64,000 nt of DNA. Origin: Nakamurella flava (GTDB lineage Bacteria > Actinomycetota > Actinomycetes > Mycobacteriales > Nakamurellaceae). Location of the stretch: contig NZ_SZZH01000001.1 of the NCBI RefSeq assembly GCF_005298075.1, forward strand, positions 124,001-188,000, read 5' to 3'. The translations under genes and the position numbers were made by a program. Shown piece after piece: positions 26,129 through 35,201 of this stretch (the first letter of the stretch is position 1; each line of letters opens with the position of its first letter). Under the pieces are notes generated by a model. The model was given only the letters and a program-made list of their open reading frames with translations, was not told the DNA's origin and did no database searches.

Positions 26129-28284
26129 CCCGGGGGCACGCTGGCCACCCCCGGGGGCAGGAACCGCCGGCCGACGGCCCGCTCGGACACCCCCGTGCGG
26201 TCCAGGTAGGGCGTGATGCCGCCCAGCCAGAACGGGAACCCGGCACCGGTCAGCATGCCCAGATCGATGTCGGCGGCCTCGGCGACGACTCCTTCGTCGA
26301 GCAGTCCGCGGGCCTCGACGGCGACCGCGCGCAGGGCCCGTTCCCGGACCTGTTCGGCGGTCGACGGGCGATCACCCTGCTGCCACAGGGCGGCGACCTC
26401 CGGGTCCAGCACCTGCCGGCCGGACTCGTCCCACGACAGGATCGTGGTATGCCCCGCATCGACGATGCGCTGCAGGTTCTCCGACACCGGGAAGCGTTCG
26501 CCCAGTTGATCTCTCAAGGTCACCGCGACGTGCTGGGCGACCGCCGGCCCGGTCAGCTGCAGCAGCATCAGCGGGCTCATCGGCAGGCCGAGCGGGTCGA
26601 GCGCGGAGTCGGCCACCGCGAACGGCGTCCCCTCGTCCATCGCCGCGAACACCTCGCCCATCAGGCGCAGCAGCAACCGGTTGACGACGAACCCGGGGCC
26701 GTCGTTGACCAGGATGGGGCCCTTGCGCAGCGGTTTGGCCAGCGCGAAGGCGGTGGCCAGGGACTCGTCGTCGGTCCGCTCGCCGCGGATGATCTCCAGC
26801 AGCGGCATGACCGCGACCGGGTTGAAGAAGTGGAAACCGACGACCCGCTCGGGATGCTCCAGACCACTGGCCATCTCGGTGATGGACAGCGAGGAGGTGT
26901 TGGTGGCCAGCACCGTGTCCGGCCGGACGTGCTGTTCGAGTTGCGCGAGGACCTGCTTTTTGACGCTCATCTCCTCGAAGACCGCTTCGACCACGAAATC
27001 GGCGTCGGCGTAGGCGGAGTGGTCGAGTGAGCCGGTGACCAGGGCGCGGATGCGGTTGGCCTCGTCGGGGCCGATCTTCTTCTTGCGCAGCAGTCCGTCG
27101 ACGTCCCGGTGGATGCGGGCCAGGCCCTTGTCCAGGCGGCCCTGGTCGAGTTCGGTGAGCACCACCGGCACCCGCAACCGCCGGGCGAACAGCAGGGCCA
27201 GCTGCCCGGCCATCAGACCGGCGCCGACCACCCCGACCTTGGTGATCCTGCGGGCCAGCCGCGGATCGGGCGCGCCGACCGGTTTCTTGGCCCGTTGCTG
27301 GGTGAGCTGGAACGAGTAGACCCCGGCTCGGAACTCGTCGGACATGATCAGGTCGGTCTCCAGGTCGGCCTCGGTGGCCAGCCCGGCGTCCAGTTCGGTG
27401 TCCCGGGACAGCGCTATCGCATCGAGGGCCCGATAGGCCGCAGGGGCGGCCCCCTTCGTCCGCAGGTCGGCCACGGCTCGGCCGCGTTCCAGGGCCTCCG
27501 CCCAGGCGGCATCGTCCGCACCGGCGAAAGGCGTTCGCTCCACGACGATGTCGCCGTCCACGACCCCCGCGGCCCAGCGCAGGGACTGTTCGAGGAAGTC
27601 GGCGGCGTCCAGCACGACATCCACCACGCCCAGGGCCAACGCGTCGCCGGGCCGCAGCATGCGGTTCTGGTTGAGCGCGTTCTCCACGATCAGGGTGACC
27701 GCGTTGGCCGGTCCGGCGAGCCGCGGGATCAGCTGGGTGCCGCCCCACCCCGGGAGCAGGCCGAGGAAGACCTCCGGTTGGGCGAGGGCGGCCGCGTTGG
27801 TCGCCACCGTGCGGTAGTGACACTGCAGCGCCAGTTCCATCCCGCCGCCCATCGCCGCCCCGTTGAGGAAAGCGAACGTCGGGACCGTACTGGTCCGCAG
27901 GCGACCGAAGACCCGCTGCCCGGCTCCGATGAACTCGGCCGCCTGGCTGCGGTCGGCGATCCCGCCGACCTGGGACAGATCGGCGCCGACCGCGAAGACG
28001 AACGGCTTGCCGGTGACCGCGATCGCGTCCGGGCGGGCGGCGAACGCCTCGTCCAGCGCGGCGTCCAGGCAGGCCAGGCCCTGCGGCCCCAGGGTCGAGG
28101 GGCGGGTGTGGTCCTTGCCGTTGTCGACGGTGATGAGCGCGAACCGGAGTGGGGCGCCAGCTCCCCCGGACGACGGCGTCCGCGGCACGTCGACGATGCG
28201 GGCGACGGAGCGGGTCACCACCTCGGGCGGCACCGGGAGGGCCGATCGGGTGGGGGTGGCCGTGCGGTCCTCGGTGGTGGTCAT
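26116..28284 (-). CDS. fadB: Fatty-acid oxidation multifunctional enzyme: enoyl-CoA hydratase/3-hydroxyacyl-CoA dehydrogenase
   Basis: A 722-residue FadB/FadJ-type protein. Residues about 45-290 are the crotonase domain, with an oxyanion-hole loop AVGADLSQ and the glutamate region AMGGGMELALQ and QPEVFLGLLPGWGGTQ. Residues about 335-520 are the NAD-binding 3-hydroxyacyl-CoA dehydrogenase domain, starting KVGVVGAGLMAGQLA, with NTSSLSITEM and VGFHFFNPVAVMPLLE. Two C-terminal dehydrogenase repeats follow. It carries out the two middle steps of beta-oxidation. Its ATG overlaps the fadA stop by 4 bases (ATGA). It is the second gene of the operon. Confidence 0.93.
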   Translation of the reverse strand: MTTTEDRTATPTRSALPVPPEVVTRSVARIVDVPRTPSSGGAGAPLRFALITVDNGKDHTRPSTLGPQGLACLDAALDEAFAARPDAIAVTGKPFVFAVGADLSQVGGIADRSQAAEFIGAGQRVFGRLRTSTVPTFAFLNGAAMGGGMELALQCHYRTVATNAAALAQPEVFLGLLPGWGGTQLIPRLAGPANAVTLIVENALNQNRMLRPGDALALGVVDVVLDAADFLEQSLRWAAGVVDGDIVVERTPFAGADDAAWAEALERGRAVADLRTKGAAPAAYRALDAIALSRDTELDAGLATEADLETDLIMSDEFRAGVYSFQLTQQRAKKPVGAPDPRLARRITKVGVVGAGLMAGQLALLFARRLRVPVVLTELDQGRLDKGLARIHRDVDGLLRKKKIGPDEANRIRALVTGSLDHSAYADADFVVEAVFEEMSVKKQVLAQLEQHVRPDTVLATNTSSLSITEMASGLEHPERVVGFHFFNPVAVMPLLEIIRGERTDDESLATAFALAKPLRKGPILVNDGPGFVVNRLLLRLMGEVFAAMDEGTPFAVADSALDPLGLPMSPLMLLQLTGPAVAQHVAVTLRDQLGERFPVSENLQRIVDAGHTTILSWDESGRQVLDPEVAALWQQGDRPSTAEQVRERALRAVAVEARGLLDEGVVAEAADIDLGMLTGAGFPFWLGGITPYLDRTGVSERAVGRRFLPPGVASVPPGQPG

Positions 28285-29564
28285 GCCGCGCTCCCGTCGG
28301 TGTCGCTGCGGTCGGTGGTGTCCTGCCAGTGCGGGTTCTCCCAGATGACGGTGCCGCCCATGCCCAGCCCCACGCACATGGTCGTCAGGCCGTACCGCAC
28401 CTGGGGGTGCTCGGCGAACTCCCGGGCCAGCTGCGTCATCAGCCGGATGCCGGACGACGCCAGCGGGTGGCCCATGGCGATGGCGCCGCCCCACGGGTTG
28501 ACCCGCTCGTCCTCGTCGGCCAGCCCGAAATGCTCGATGAAGGCCAGGACCTGGACGGCGAACGCCTCGTTGATCTCGATCAGGCCGATGTCGTCGATGG
28601 TCAGACCGGCCTTGGCCAGGGCCTTCTCGGTCGACGGGATCGGACCGGTCCCCATGGTCTCGGGCTCGACCCCGGCGAAGGCGAAGGTGACCATCCGCAT
28701 CCGCACGGGCAGCCCGTACTCGCGCGCCACGTCCGCGGCGACCAGCAGGCACCCGGTGGCGCCGTCGGTCAGGCCGGAGGCGTTCCCCGCGGTGACCCGG
28801 CCGTGCGGCCGGAACGGGGTGCGCAGGCCGGCCAGAGCGTCCGCGGTGGTCCCCGGGCGGGGCAGTTCGTCGGCGGTCGCCAGTCCCCAGCCGAGTTCGG
28901 CCGAGCGGGTGGCCACCGGGACCAGGTCGGCCGTGATGTGACCGTTGGCCAGCGCCTTGGCGTACCGCTCCTGGCTGACCACGGCGTAGGCGTCGGCCCG
29001 TTCACGGGTCAGACCCGGCCACCGGTCGTGCAGGTTCTCGGCGGTCGCGCCCATGTTGAGGGCGGACGGGTCCACCAGGCGGTCGGCGACGAACCGCGGG
29101 TTGGGGTCGGCGCCCTCGCCGATCGGGTGGTGGCCCATGTGTTCCACGCCGCCGGCGATGGCCGCGTCGTAGGCCCCGGCGGCGATCCCGGATGCCACCG
29201 TGGTCACGGCGGTCATCGCCCCCGCGCACATCCGGTCGATCGCGAACCCGGGGACGGAGCGGGGGAGTCCGGCCAGCAGGGCCGCGGTGCGGCCGATGGT
29301 CAGGCCCTGGTCACCGGTCTGCATGGTGGCGGCGACGGCGACGTCGTCGATGCGTTCCGGTGGCAGTTCGGGCCGCCTCCGCAGCAGCTCGCGGATGACC
29401 TTGACCACGAGGTCGTCGGCCCGGGTCTGGGCGTACTGGCCCTTGTCCCCGGCCTTGCCGAACGGGGTGCGGACCCCCTCGACGAAGACCACGTCGTGCA
29501 GGGTGCGCGGCGGGTTCCCGTCCGGCGCAGCCTCGCGGGGGCGGCTGGTGACTGCTTCGGACAC
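28281..29564 (-). CDS. fadA: Acetyl-CoA C-acyltransferase (3-ketoacyl-CoA thiolase)
   Basis: A 427-residue thiolase for the last step of beta-oxidation. The nucleophilic Cys is in DRMCAGAMTAV; the C-terminal motifs NEAFAVQVLA, GGAIAMGHPLASSG (catalytic His) and TMCVGLGMGG (second Cys) are intact. Two adjacent GTG codons could start it: the one at 29567 is only 3 bases from AAGGAG, so I prefer the second at 29564, with a 6-base spacing. It is the first gene of the fadA-fadB operon. A palindrome about 95 bp upstream (29657) is a likely operator. Confidence 0.93.
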   Translation of the reverse strand: MSEAVTSRPREAAPDGNPPRTLHDVVFVEGVRTPFGKAGDKGQYAQTRADDLVVKVIRELLRRRPELPPERIDDVAVAATMQTGDQGLTIGRTAALLAGLPRSVPGFAIDRMCAGAMTAVTTVASGIAAGAYDAAIAGGVEHMGHHPIGEGADPNPRFVADRLVDPSALNMGATAENLHDRWPGLTRERADAYAVVSQERYAKALANGHITADLVPVATRSAELGWGLATADELPRPGTTADALAGLRTPFRPHGRVTAGNASGLTDGATGCLLVAADVAREYGLPVRMRMVTFAFAGVEPETMGTGPIPSTEKALAKAGLTIDDIGLIEINEAFAVQVLAFIEHFGLADEDERVNPWGGAIAMGHPLASSGIRLMTQLAREFAEHPQVRYGLTTMCVGLGMGGTVIWENPHWQDTTDRSDTDGSAA

Positions 29565-29656
29565 CACGAACTCCTTCGGTCGTCTCCACCTCGGGTGGCA
29601 CGGCGGGGTCGGCGCGCGGGCGGGTGGGCAGCGACGCGACCCCCGACGACCCCAAT

Positions 29657-29672
29657 GTTACTCCGGGGTAAC
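29657..29672. promoter_or_regulatory. Palindromic operator candidate upstream of fadA
   Basis: GTTACTCCGGGGTAAC is symmetric at 14 of 16 positions and sits in an A/T-enriched patch between the fadA start and the end of the RNase D gene. On the fadA strand TAACAT overlaps its edge and could be a -10 box. TetR-family regulators of fatty-acid genes use palindromes of this size, but the binder is unknown. Confidence 0.5.
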
Positions 29673-29712
29673 TTACGGGCGGAAGGGTCCGGGGCGGGTC
29701 GGCGGACGAGGG

Positions 29713-31005
29713 TCAGCTGTCCGGGGCACCGGCATCGAGCGCGGCCCGCACGAGCGGGGTCACGAGATCCACCTGCCACGGGCGGGCCCCCCGCTCGGCC
29801 AGCGCGGCACCGATGGACTCCGCGGTGCCGTCCTCCGGTGGGCTCCACAGCACCCGTCGAACGGTGTCCGGTGACACCAGGTTCTCGACCGGGGTAGCCA
29901 CCCGTTCGCTCAGTTCGGCCAGGGCCGCGCGTGCGTGCTGTAACCGGGCGGCGGCCCGGGGATCCCGGGCCGACCACTTCGCCGGTGGGGGCGGTCCCTC
30001 GCCGGGGGAGCGCACCGGCGGCAGATCCCGGTCCGGCAGGCGCAGAGCGCGGTCGACCGCGGCCAGCCACAGATCGGCGTGCCGCCGCTGCACCCGGCCC
30101 GAGAACACCGGAAGGGCCACCAGGGCCTCGATCGTCGTCGGGCGGGCCGACGCGGCGGCGATGATCGCGGTGTCCGGCAGCACTCGGTGCGGCGCGAGAT
30201 CCCGGCGCCGGGCCAGCCCGTCCCGGGTGGTCCACAGTTCGCGCACCACGGCCAGGGACCGCCGGTCGCTCATCCGGTGCATCCCCGACGTACGGCGCCA
30301 GGGCTCCGCCCGGGGGACCGGCGGCGGCGCGTCGACCAAGGCCTGGAACTCCTGCGCGGCCCACTCCCATTTGCCCTGCTCGCGCAGGGTCTTCTCCATC
30401 GCGTCGCGCAGCTCGACCAGCACCTCGACGTCCAGCGCGGCGTAGGTCAGCCATTCGTACGGCAGCGGCCGGCTCGACCAGTCGGCCGCGCCGTGTCCCT
30501 TGCGCAGGTGCAGGCCGAGCACGTTCTCCACGAGCGGCCCGAGACCGACCCGGGGCAGCCCGGCCAATCGGCCGGCCAACTCGGTGTCGAACAGCCGCCG
30601 CGGCCGGATCCCGGCATCGGCCAGGCACGGCAGGTCCTGGTTGGCCGCGTGCAGCACCCATTCCGAACGGGCCAACGGTTCGTCCAGCACCGTCAGGTCA
30701 CCCAACGGGACGGGATCGAGCAGCACCGTGCCGACATCGGCCCGCCGCAGCTGTACCAGGTAGGCCCGGGCGGAGTAACGGAAACCCGAGGCCCGTTCGG
30801 CATCGATCGCCACCGGGTCGGCGGAGCCCCCGGCGAAGCGCTCGGCCCAGGCGGTCAGCTCCAGGGGGTCGACCACCGGACCCGCATACGGATCGCGCGG
30901 GGACAGCAGCGGAACGGGGGCGGGAGCCTGGTCGGTACGGGCGTCAAGATCGTCCGGACCGGCCGCCATCGGCGCGGTCGCCGTGGTGTCGTCGGTCGCA
31001 GTCAC
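29713..31005 (-). CDS. rnd: Ribonuclease D family 3'-5' exonuclease with HRDC domain
   Basis: A 430-residue protein. The exonuclease domain (about 60-240) has VAIDAERASGFRYSARAYLVQLRR (DxE motif), LHAANQDLPCLADAGI and YAALDVEVLVEL (final catalytic Asp), corresponding to DEDDy-type RNases. An HRDC domain covers about residues 265-345 (RDLAPHRVLPDTAI). A second C-terminal helical domain follows. It should trim tRNA or other structured RNA 3' ends. Rv2681 is the M. tuberculosis counterpart. The GTG at 31005 is chosen for length; its ribosome-binding site is weak. Confidence 0.88.
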   Translation of the reverse strand: MTATDDTTATAPMAAGPDDLDARTDQAPAPVPLLSPRDPYAGPVVDPLELTAWAERFAGGSADPVAIDAERASGFRYSARAYLVQLRRADVGTVLLDPVPLGDLTVLDEPLARSEWVLHAANQDLPCLADAGIRPRRLFDTELAGRLAGLPRVGLGPLVENVLGLHLRKGHGAADWSSRPLPYEWLTYAALDVEVLVELRDAMEKTLREQGKWEWAAQEFQALVDAPPPVPRAEPWRRTSGMHRMSDRRSLAVVRELWTTRDGLARRRDLAPHRVLPDTAIIAAASARPTTIEALVALPVFSGRVQRRHADLWLAAVDRALRLPDRDLPPVRSPGEGPPPPAKWSARDPRAAARLQHARAALAELSERVATPVENLVSPDTVRRVLWSPPEDGTAESIGAALAERGARPWQVDLVTPLVRAALDAGAPDS

Positions 31006-31150
31006 CTGCGGACCGTACCTGTTCGCTCGGCCGTTCGTGGTTCGTTGTCCACCGTTCGCGGTGATCGGACGCCGGGGTTCGCCTCCCGGCCGCGTCCGGC
31101 TCCCGGCCCGGTCGCAGAGGCGACGGCCGGTCCTGCCGGGGTGGCCGGAC

Positions 31151-31810
31151 TCAGGAGATGACGCCGGCCCGCATGGCCAGCGCGACCATGTGCGCGCGGT
31201 CACCGGTGCCGAGCTTGCGGCCGATCCGCGCCAGATGGCTCTTGACGGTCAGCGCGGACAAGGACAGTTGATCACCGATCCACTTGTTCGACCGGCCGTC
31301 GGCGACGAGCCGGATGACCTCGATCTCCCGGGACGACAACTCGTGGATGGTGCTGGGAATGCTGGCGGAAGCGGGATTCGCCCGGCGGCCGATCAGCACC
31401 CCGCTCGCGCCGGCGCCGACGGCGTCGATGACCGGGCCGATGTCGGCCGTGGGGGCGAGGGCGACGACTCGCGGCCATCCGGCCTCGCGCAGCGCATGGA
31501 TCAGGCGCGTCGCATCGGCACCGAGCTGCAGGCTGATCAGGGCCAGATCGCCGCTCACCTGGCGGGCGACCAGATCCTCCACGGCCGCCACCGAGGCGGC
31601 CTCCAGGACACGGCCGACGCCGACGTCGCCCAGACTGGTGCGCAGCGGGTCGCGGGTCGCCCGGTCCGGGTCGACGATCAGGACGGTCGCGATGCGGAGC
31701 GGGGACGGCGCGGATTCACGCAGAGGCGACCTCTGCGCGGGCAGCACACCCGGACGGGCTCCGTCACCGCGCCGCATCGTCTCAAGGGAGCCGACCACGG
31801 GGTTGCTCAA
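31151..31810 (-). CDS. LuxR-family regulator with degenerate receiver domain
   Basis: A 219-residue protein. The C-terminal LuxR helix-turn-helix is clear (HELSSREIEVIRLVADGRSNKWIGDQLSLSALTVKSH). The N-terminal half has receiver-like strands (ATVLIVDPDRATRDPLR), but the phospho-acceptor Asp is Ser93 (LALISLQLG) and the conserved C-terminal Lys is missing (GVLIGRR). It is therefore unlikely to be switched by phosphorylation. There is no cognate kinase nearby. The TTG start at 31810 is supported by GGAAGGAT upstream. It lies between DUF3000 and RNase D genes on the same strand. Confidence 0.82.
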   Translation of the reverse strand: MSNPVVGSLETMRRGDGARPGVLPAQRSPLRESAPSPLRIATVLIVDPDRATRDPLRTSLGDVGVGRVLEAASVAAVEDLVARQVSGDLALISLQLGADATRLIHALREAGWPRVVALAPTADIGPVIDAVGAGASGVLIGRRANPASASIPSTIHELSSREIEVIRLVADGRSNKWIGDQLSLSALTVKSHLARIGRKLGTGDRAHMVALAMRAGVIS

Positions 31811-31961
31811 GGGAGATCCTTCCGGTGCGGCGCTTGCGGGACTCGGCCGTCAGGAACGCGACCGGGCAAACACCGGATCAAGTCAGTCGTTGTGTTGTCA
31901 CCCGAAGTGTGGTTCATGCACCCGTCCGTGGTCAAGCACACGAAGCGAGTAACGCCTGCGA

Positions 31962-32555
31962 TCACCGATCGATCGACCCGGCGTCAGCGGACTCGACCGG
32001 CTGGAGCACGGTCACACCCTCCGGCGGAAGCCCGGCGGCCGCCGCCAGGAAGTCGGCGAAGGCCTGCAGGTGGCGATCGGTGTGCTCGTCGGCCGTCCAG
32101 CTGGCCCGCAGTTCGACGTCATCGGTCCGGGCCGGCCCGGCGATGTCGCCGAAACGGGTGGAGGAGGTCGCGGTCACAGTTCCGCCCAGCGCCGAGAAGT
32201 GTGCCCCGTTCGATTCCAGCGCCTCGGTCAGCCAACTCCACGTGACGTCCGGCAGCAGGGGGTCCTGGGCGATCTCGATGTCGAGCTCACAGGTCGCGAA
32301 GACGACCACCCGCAGCGTCCCGCCCCAGGTCTGCACCCCGTCCGGGTCGTACAGCAGGATCAGCCGGCCCGACGCCGCCTCGTCCTCGCGCCCGCCGGAA
32401 TAGAGGGCGACCGACACGGCGTGACTCCACGGTGCCAGCCGGGCGGGGGCGGGCAGCGCGCCGAGCTCGACCTCGCGGCGGGTGCGGGCGGCATCCAGGC
32501 GGCTCACCGCCCGACGGAACTCGGCCGGCCCGGCGGTCGACGGCACGCTCGTCAT
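31962..32555 (-). CDS. DUF3000 family protein
   Basis: A 197-residue cytoplasmic protein matching the actinobacterial DUF3000 family (Rv2680). Features include RLAPWSHAVSVAL, GRLILLYDPDGVQTWGGTLRVVVF and the segment LPDVTWSWLTEALE near the centre. No catalytic motif is recognised and the function is unknown. The ATG at 32555 gives the family N-terminus. It is two genes upstream of RNase D, the same pairing seen in M. tuberculosis, but here a LuxR-type gene is inserted between them. Confidence 0.85.
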   Translation of the reverse strand: MTSVPSTAGPAEFRRAVSRLDAARTRREVELGALPAPARLAPWSHAVSVALYSGGREDEAASGRLILLYDPDGVQTWGGTLRVVVFATCELDIEIAQDPLLPDVTWSWLTEALESNGAHFSALGGTVTATSSTRFGDIAGPARTDDVELRASWTADEHTDRHLQAFADFLAAAAGLPPEGVTVLQPVESADAGSIDR

Positions 32556-32718
32556 CGGGCCACCCGGAGGTGGTCGGGGACGCCCGACACCGCGTCGTCG
32601 GCGGCATGCGTGGGGCGGTCGGCCGGCATGACGGGACCCTACGACCGGGGACCGTCCATCGGCGTCCTCCCACGCCGAACCCGATCGTGGCCGGTCGGCT
32701 CGGCCCGTCCGAGGCAGG

Positions 32719-34338
32719 TCAGGGCGGGCAGAGGACGTCCGCCGTCGGTGTGGTGCCCGAGACGAGGTACGCCTCGACCGCACCCGTCACGCACGCACTC
32801 GCCGGGTAGCTCCCCGAACGCGCTGACTGCCAGGTGACGACGCGAGCCGACGACAACTGCCCGGCCAGGGCACGTACCCCGTCGGCCGGAGCCCACGGAT
32901 CACCGGTCGAGGAGAGCACCAGCAGAGGCGGGGCGCCGGCGGCCCGCACCGCCCCGAGGGTCGCATCCGGGGCCGGCCAGTTGCCGCACCACCCGAGCAG
33001 GCCCACGGTGAACGCCCCGAACAGCGGCGCCCCGGCCCGGGCGGTGGTGGCCGCCGCGGTCAGCTGTTCACTGGTCAGTCGCGTCGCCGTGTCGTTGCAC
33101 CCGTAGACCAGCGCCGACGACGTCCACCCCGACGTGGGTACCGACGAGCCGTCCGCGCCCACCAGACCGACCCGGGTGGCCAGATCGGCCAGCAGCGGGT
33201 CCGCCGCCGAGACCCCCGACGAGCCGGCTGCGGCCACCCGGTCGGCCAGCGCCGGCCAGTCGTCGGGCTCCCCGAGGGACAGGACCAGGTCCAGCAGGAC
33301 CGAACCACCGGTGGCCCGACCCGACCCGGGGCCGGCGACGGTGTCCAGGTCGGTCACCAGGGTGGACACCCGGGCGCGGGGGTCGTCGCCGAGCGGGCAG
33401 CCGTCCTGCCGGGCAAGGCAAGCGGCGGCGAAGGCGTCGAACGTGCTCTCGGCCGTGGCGGCCACCGCCGTCAGCCGATCCACCGCGCCGGCCCGCGGAT
33501 CCGCCGGCCCGTCCAGCACCATCGCGGCGACCGACCCCGGATAGCGGTCGGCGTAGACCGCGCCCAGGGTCGCGCCCCACCCCCGGCCGAGAAGGCGCAG
33601 CCCGCCACCGCCGAGTGCGTCGCGGACCGCGTCGAGCTGGTCGGCGGCGGTCGTGGTGTTGACCGCGGTGAGGTCCGGACCGATCTCGTCGCCGCACTGG
33701 AAGGTGAGCTCCCGCGACTGCTCGGCCAGGAGTGCGGCCGCCCCCGGGCTACCGGGGTCGCCGCCCATCGTCAGGAGCGCCTGACCTGCCGTCGATCCCA
33801 GGCATCGCACCCCGCGGGGACCCGTGCCGGCGAGATCCACCGTCACCACCGCGAACGCGTCGCGGACCGCCGGTGACAGCCCGGCCGCCACCGCGACCAC
33901 GGCGTCCGCCGGGTTCTGCCCGGGAGCGCCGGAGACCACCACCAGGGTCGGAGCGTCGGCGGGGACGCCGTCCGCCCGCGCCCGGGCGACCGCGATCGGA
34001 TCACCCAGCAACCCGCTGCCGTCCGGGCGGACGGTCGCGCAGTCCACGGCGTACCGGACCCCGTCGGCCGTCGCACTCGTCGGCAGGGTGTCGCACGCGG
34101 TCCAGCGGACGGGGTCGGCGGTTCGCGGCGCCCCGCCCGCTCCGCTCGGTGGGGACGAGACCGAGGACGAGGCGTCCGTCGACACCGGGGGCAGGCTGCC
34201 CGGTCCGGCCGTGGCCAGCGCCGGACGCTGGGACGGGCCGAGCGTGCACCCGGACAGCAACAGCACGGCAGCCACCGTCAGGACCGCCCGGCGGCGCGAC
34301 GGCCGGCACCCCGGCCGGGGCCTGGACGCCTGGCTCAC
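32719..34338 (-). CDS. TAP/Msh1-type alpha/beta-hydrolase-fold lipoprotein lacking catalytic Ser and His
   Basis: A 539-residue exported protein. The signal peptide ends in lipobox LLSGC (Cys31), followed by a Ser/Pro linker. The alpha/beta-hydrolase core resembles tripeptidyl-aminopeptidase-like enzymes (Rv2672 in M. tuberculosis). The nucleophile elbow, normally GxSxG, is GRGWG (Gly253 in place of Ser), and the C-terminal region that normally has GH reads RSGSYPASACV, without the His. The Asp (STGDPWAP) is kept. The Gly codon is GGG, so a single base error cannot explain it. It is probably a non-enzymatic lipoprotein. Its GTG overlaps the RibD-like stop by 4 bases. Confidence 0.8.
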   Translation of the reverse strand: MSQASRPRPGCRPSRRRAVLTVAAVLLLSGCTLGPSQRPALATAGPGSLPPVSTDASSSVSSPPSGAGGAPRTADPVRWTACDTLPTSATADGVRYAVDCATVRPDGSGLLGDPIAVARARADGVPADAPTLVVVSGAPGQNPADAVVAVAAGLSPAVRDAFAVVTVDLAGTGPRGVRCLGSTAGQALLTMGGDPGSPGAAALLAEQSRELTFQCGDEIGPDLTAVNTTTAADQLDAVRDALGGGGLRLLGRGWGATLGAVYADRYPGSVAAMVLDGPADPRAGAVDRLTAVAATAESTFDAFAAACLARQDGCPLGDDPRARVSTLVTDLDTVAGPGSGRATGGSVLLDLVLSLGEPDDWPALADRVAAAGSSGVSAADPLLADLATRVGLVGADGSSVPTSGWTSSALVYGCNDTATRLTSEQLTAAATTARAGAPLFGAFTVGLLGWCGNWPAPDATLGAVRAAGAPPLLVLSSTGDPWAPADGVRALAGQLSSARVVTWQSARSGSYPASACVTGAVEAYLVSGTTPTADVLCPP

Positions 34339-35108
34339 CGGCCCCGCCGTCGGTAGCGCAGGAACACCGCCCCGTCGGCCACGGCGACGCCGCCCTCGGG
34401 GCCGGTGGGCACCCAGTCCGCCTGCTGAGGGAGTTCGACCCCGCCCAGCAGCGAACCGTTGCCGGGGCCGACCATCGTCGGGGCGAGGGTCAGACACAGC
34501 TCGTCGAGTCGACCGGCGGCGACCAGCTCCCCGAGGATGCGGGGGCCGCCCTCGCAGTGCACCCGCCGCAGACCGCGGCGACCGAGCGCGGCGACGGCCG
34601 CGGGCAGGTCGACCTCGTCCTCGCCGGCGATGATGACGTCCGCGCCGTCGGGTGCCTGGCCGGCCGCGGCCTTCGGGGTGATCACGATCGGCGGCGTGAC
34701 CGTGTCGGTGAACAACGGCAGGTCCGCGGCCACGCCGCGGTTGGTGACCACGGCAATCGGCGGGGGAGTACCGGGCAGGCCCCACCGCACCCGCCGGGCC
34801 ATCCGCTCGGGGTCCGCTTCGACGCCGCCGTACCCCTCGGCCCTGACGGTGCCCGATCCGACCAGGATGACGTCGGCCAGATCGCGCAGCACCTGGAAGA
34901 GACGCCCGTCCGCGTCATTCCCCAGTCCACCGGACCGCCCGTCGACGCCGATCCCGCCGTCGAGCGAGACGACCATGTTGGCCCGGACCACCGGGCCGTC
35001 CGCGAGCTGGTCGTCCGGCCAGGCGTAGAGCATGGCCAGTCGGTCGTCGATGTCGCTCTGGGCGGCGGGGTCCGCCGCCCGCCCGTCGGCCCCCAGCAGG
35101 TCGGTCAT
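34335..35108 (-). CDS. RibD C-terminal-domain reductase (pyrimidine reductase family)
   Basis: A 257-residue NADPH-dependent reductase-like protein of the DHFR/RibD-C fold (Rv2671 type). Motifs: RANMVVSLDGGIGVDGRSGGLGN near residue 45, VILVGSGTVRAEGYGG, and RVHCEGGPRILGELVAAGRLDELCLTLAPTMVG. It has no deaminase domain, so it is not a full RibD. The ATG at 35108 fits the family; an upstream in-frame ATG would add about eight residues. The gene is divergent from zapE and coupled to the downstream lipoprotein gene. Confidence 0.85.
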   Translation of the reverse strand: MTDLLGADGRAADPAAQSDIDDRLAMLYAWPDDQLADGPVVRANMVVSLDGGIGVDGRSGGLGNDADGRLFQVLRDLADVILVGSGTVRAEGYGGVEADPERMARRVRWGLPGTPPPIAVVTNRGVAADLPLFTDTVTPPIVITPKAAAGQAPDGADVIIAGEDEVDLPAAVAALGRRGLRRVHCEGGPRILGELVAAGRLDELCLTLAPTMVGPGNGSLLGGVELPQQADWVPTGPEGGVAVADGAVFLRYRRRGR

Positions 35109-35201
35109 GGGTCCATCCGTACCAGAGGTCATCGCTGGTCGGACGGGCATCACACCCGGACGGGCCGGTGGCGTTCGTTTCCGCCCGTAGGCTGCTGCCC
35201 T

